A stretch of 25,635 nt of DNA from Chloroflexota bacterium (lineage in GTDB: Bacteria; Chloroflexota; Chloroflexia; JAMDCE01), in NCBI GenBank assembly GCA_023489135.1, contig JAMDCE010000415.1, positions 1 through 25,635 of the forward strand, read 5' to 3'. Position 1 is the stretch's first letter. Each line of letters begins with the position of its first letter. Made by a program: the position numbers and the translations under genes. Shown here in pieces: positions 23,457 through 25,635 of this stretch. Under the pieces are notes generated by a model. It ran no database searches and had not been told where the DNA came from. It saw nothing but the letters and a program-made list of their open reading frames with translations.

Positions 23457-23504
23457 GCAAATCCCCCTCTGATGTGTGATGAACATTGTGCTCGGACCGC
23501 GACC

Positions 23505-23526
23505 GGGGCGACCAGCCGGTCGCCCC
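23505..23526. repeat. Dispersed GGGCGACC repeat, copy 2
   Basis: 9-bp arms GGGGCGACC / GGTCGCCCC around AGCC. It has the same orientation as the copy at 20813-20831. Confidence 0.75.
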
Positions 23527-23632
23527 AACCAGTTTCCCTAGGGAAAGGGTTTCAAAACGAGCATCGCGCTCGATTCTCAGCGTAGGGGTCCGACTCTGCC
23601 CCCAAGCAACACAGACCTGCGGGCATCTCGTA

Positions 23633-23653
23633 GGGGCGACCGGCTGGTCGCCC
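23633..23653. repeat. Dispersed GGGCGACC repeat, copy 3 (inverted)
   Basis: GGGGCGACCGGCTGGTCGCC is the exact reverse complement of copy 2 over its core. Together they form an inverted pair 107 bases apart. Confidence 0.75.
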
Positions 23654-23690
23654 TCGCCGCCTCACCCGCCATCCCCGCCGGTCGCTTGCA

Positions 23691-24566
23691 TTATCTCCCT
23701 CGGTCCTCGATCTTGACCAGCGCCCGCATAATGCCCCGCTCGACCAGGGCCGCGGTGACCTTGCGGCGGTAGTACTCCGATCCGCGCACGTCGGTGATCG
23801 GACGGCTTTCCTCGGCAGCGGCCTCTCCCGCCAGACGCGCCCGGGGCTCGTCTACGATCGCCCCTTCCAGAACCTTCTCCGCCGCCCTGGCTCGCATCGG
23901 GATGGGGGCAACCGCTCCCAGGACTATCCTGGCGCCCCGGCACTTCTGCCCATCCCGTCGGAGGCTGATCGCCGCGCCCACCACCGCGATATCCATCGCC
24001 TTGCGGATGCCGTGCTTGAGGTAGACCGAGGCGCTTCCCGGAGGAGGCGGTGGCACCAGTATCTCGGTCATCACTTCGTCCGGCGCCAATACCGTGCGGC
24101 CGGGGCCGCTGAAGAAGTTCTCCAGCGGCACGGTCCTGATCCCTTGTCCCCCGAATATCCTCACCTCGGCGCCCATGCTTATCATTATGGGCGCAAAGTC
24201 GGCCGATGGAGCGGCGTTGCAGAGGTTGCCCCCGGCGGTGGCCACGTTTCTCACCTGCACCGAGGCCATCTGGCCCGCCGCCAGCGCTATCGGCTCCCAG
24301 CGCTCGCGCACCACCGAGGAACGATAGACGGCGTTGATCTTCGACAAAGCACCGATGGAGAGGTAGCCGCGTTGGTCGATGCCGATTCTATCCAGCGCCG
24401 GCACGTTCTTGAGGTTGACGAGATAACGCGGGCTTATGAGGCGGCGGTTCATCTTGATCAGGAGATCGGTGCCACCCGCCAGTACCCGCGCCTCTCCGGG
24501 GTGCGTCCCCAGAAACGCCACCGCTTCCTCGATGCTCTTCGGCTCGACGTAGCGAAAGTCTTTCAC
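23691..24566 (-). CDS. FAD-binding (medium) subunit of the molybdenum hydroxylase (CoxM family)
   Basis: Carries FAD and relays electrons from the Fe-S centres. 291 aa, FAD_binding_5 plus CO-dehydrogenase flavoprotein C-terminal domain. Seen: 'VLAGGTDLL' (28-36) and 'TAGGNLCNAAPSADFAP' (~110-126), the two FAD pyrophosphate loops, and near the C-terminus 'SEYYRRKVTAALVERGI'. GTG 24566 overlaps the large-subunit stop by four bases (GTGA) and has GGAGG four bases upstream. The gene order large-medium-small matches 4-hydroxybenzoyl-CoA reductase- and xanthine-dehydrogenase-type clusters. Confidence 0.94.
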   Translation of the reverse strand: MKDFRYVEPKSIEEAVAFLGTHPGEARVLAGGTDLLIKMNRRLISPRYLVNLKNVPALDRIGIDQRGYLSIGALSKINAVYRSSVVRERWEPIALAAGQMASVQVRNVATAGGNLCNAAPSADFAPIMISMGAEVRIFGGQGIRTVPLENFFSGPGRTVLAPDEVMTEILVPPPPPGSASVYLKHGIRKAMDIAVVGAAISLRRDGQKCRGARIVLGAVAPIPMRARAAEKVLEGAIVDEPRARLAGEAAAEESRPITDVRGSEYYRRKVTAALVERGIMRALVKIEDRGR

Positions 24567-25635
24567 CGGTCCTCCAGCGCCCTCAGAATCCTCTCGGGCG
24601 TAATAGGAAGCTCCTTGATCCTCACGCCGGTGGCCTGGTAGACGGCGTTGGCTATTGCGGCGGCCAGCGGGACGGTGCTGGTCTCTCCCAGCCCTTTGGC
24701 GCCGAAAGGACCCTCCGGGTCGATGCTCTCGACCAGGACAGCCTCGACGCCCGGCACATCCGCCACGGTTGGTATCCGGTAGTCCAGGAGGGTGGTGTTT
24801 TGAATCACCCCATCCTTTACGATCAGCTCCTCGGTGGTGGCGAAGCCCAGTCCCATGGCCACGCCGCCCTCGATCTGCCCTTCGGCCGCCATGGGGTTGA
24901 TGGCCCGGCCCAGGTCGTGCGCCGCCACCACCTTCTTGACGTCGACGCGACCCGTCTTGCGGTCAACCTGGACCTCCACCGCTTGACAACCGAAGGCCAG
25001 CGCGGCGGTGAGGTTGCCTTTGAACTCCTCGTTCATGTCCTCGGTGGGAGGGGCGTAGAAATGGCTGGCGACCACCACGTCGCCGCCGGCACGCAGCAGG
25101 CCGTATCTCACTACCTGTCCCACGGTCATATACCGGTCCGGCGAACCCTTGACGAATACCTTGCCATCTTTGATCTCGAGGTCTTCGGCCCGCGCCTCCA
25201 GCTTGCGGGCCGCGATGGCCAGGAGCTGCTCTCTCGCCTTCTGGGCGGCGATCCTCACGGCGTTTCCGGCGATGAAGGTGCTGCGGCTGGCGTGCGCGCC
25301 GACGTCCCATAGCTTGATGGCCGTATCCTGGTTGACCACCGTGATATCCTCGATTGGCACCCCCATAACCTCGGCCGCTATCTGGGCCTGGACGGTGTCG
25401 CCGCCCTGCCCCAGCTCCGTGGCGCCGGAGAGGACCGTCACTCCACCGGCCTCATCGACCTTCACCACCGCCCCGCAGCCGTCGGACTTGTATATGCGCG
25501 CCCCGCCTCCGACGTGCATCAGGGCGGCGACTCCGATCCCCCGGTCCGCTCCCAGGTTCTGGCGATTCTCCCAGCCGATCCGCTGCGCGGCCTCCTGGAT
25601 GCACTCGGCTAACCCGCAGCTACTCACCTTGATCT
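24563..25635 (-). CDS. Molybdopterin-binding large subunit of the molybdenum hydroxylase, C-terminal part (5' end outside window)
   Basis: The frame is open to the right edge; only the last ~357 residues are seen. It holds the Mo-cofactor C-terminal domain: 'GVTVLSGATELGQGGDT', 'DVGAHASRSTFIAGNAV', 'VDVKKVVAAHDLGRAINP', 'QIEGGVAMGLGFA', and 'GAKGLGETSTVPLAAAIANAV', whose glutamate (GLGE) is the conserved active-site base of xanthine dehydrogenase-family enzymes. These hydroxylate a substrate with water-derived oxygen. The specificity loop (for example the AYRCSFR motif of CO dehydrogenase) lies outside the window, so the substrate stays unknown. GTG 25627 is an internal codon, not a start. 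Confidence 0.92.
   Translation of the reverse strand, partial: IKVSSCGLAECIQEAAQRIGWENRQNLGADRGIGVAALMHVGGGARIYKSDGCGAVVKVDEAGGVTVLSGATELGQGGDTVQAQIAAEVMGVPIEDITVVNQDTAIKLWDVGAHASRSTFIAGNAVRIAAQKAREQLLAIAARKLEARAEDLEIKDGKVFVKGSPDRYMTVGQVVRYGLLRAGGDVVVASHFYAPPTEDMNEEFKGNLTAALAFGCQAVEVQVDRKTGRVDVKKVVAAHDLGRAINPMAAEGQIEGGVAMGLGFATTEELIVKDGVIQNTTLLDYRIPTVADVPGVEAVLVESIDPEGPFGAKGLGETSTVPLAAAIANAVYQATGVRIKELPITPERILRALEDR

Larger units (their letters stand above)
23457..23690. other. Gap inside the hydroxylase operon holding repeats
   Basis: 234 bases between the FAD and 2Fe-2S subunit genes, unusual because these genes normally abut. It contains the two oppositely oriented GGGCGACC repeats and a 14-bp palindrome TTTCCCTAGGGAAA (23533-23546). 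No ORF is supported. Confidence 0.65.

Overview
The window is GC-rich (roughly 60%) bacterial chromosome with ordinary housekeeping genes on both strands. Frequent TTG/GTG starts, many short GC-rich dispersed inverted repeats, an extracytoplasmic protein with paired 'GGLDVFGYP' modules fused to a TolB-like propeller, and a three-gene molybdenum hydroxylase next to a split B12 acyl-CoA mutase all suggest an environmental Chloroflexota-like bacterium. That placement is an inference from gene style, not from a marker gene.

Layout. (1) 1-6000, plus strand: the 3' part of a type I restriction HsdR subunit; then cysteine synthase, a JAMM metallopeptidase and the sulfur-inserting enzyme LarE; then the CoA genes coaX and coaBC, which overlap. 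(2) 6000-6960: a small zinc-ribbon protein with a near-consensus promoter converges on an ABM-type small protein (minus strand). A perfect 20-bp hairpin lies between them. (3) 6963-11297, minus strand: an elongasome operon of a large soluble coiled-coil protein, PBP2 and RodA, with tight spacing (a 4-bp overlap between PBP2 and RodA). (4) 11441-13873, minus strand: a secreted TolB-like propeller protein, preceded by the remains of an RND efflux system (membrane-fusion lipoprotein and permease fragments joined by a deletion). (5) 14183-14900, minus strand: a PIN-domain toxin and its antitoxin with their own promoter. (6) 15186-19355, plus strand: a pyruvate-oxidase-like ThDP enzyme, tRNA-guanine transglycosylase and a PRC-barrel protein. 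(7) 19594-25635, minus strand: a catabolic-looking operon of a molybdenum hydroxylase (large subunit cut by the window edge, FAD subunit, 2Fe-2S subunit), the large and B12 subunits of a methylmalonyl-CoA-mutase-type enzyme, and an acyl-CoA dehydrogenase.

How the genes fit together. CysK, JAMM and LarE all concern sulfur mobilisation. CoaX and CoaBC cover the pantothenate-to-phosphopantetheine steps. RodA and PBP2 are the polymerase/transpeptidase pair for side-wall peptidoglycan, and the coiled-coil gene sits where MreC/MreD are usually found. The last operon could hydroxylate a substrate, rearrange the carbon skeleton of its CoA thioester and then oxidise it; the substrate cannot be read from the window, and the mutase has two changed pocket residues.

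No rRNA, tRNA, CRISPR array or intact insertion sequence was seen. The best candidates for something undescribed are the hydroxylase/mutase/dehydrogenase operon, the coiled-coil partner of PBP2-RodA, and the dyads at the ABM-gene promoter.
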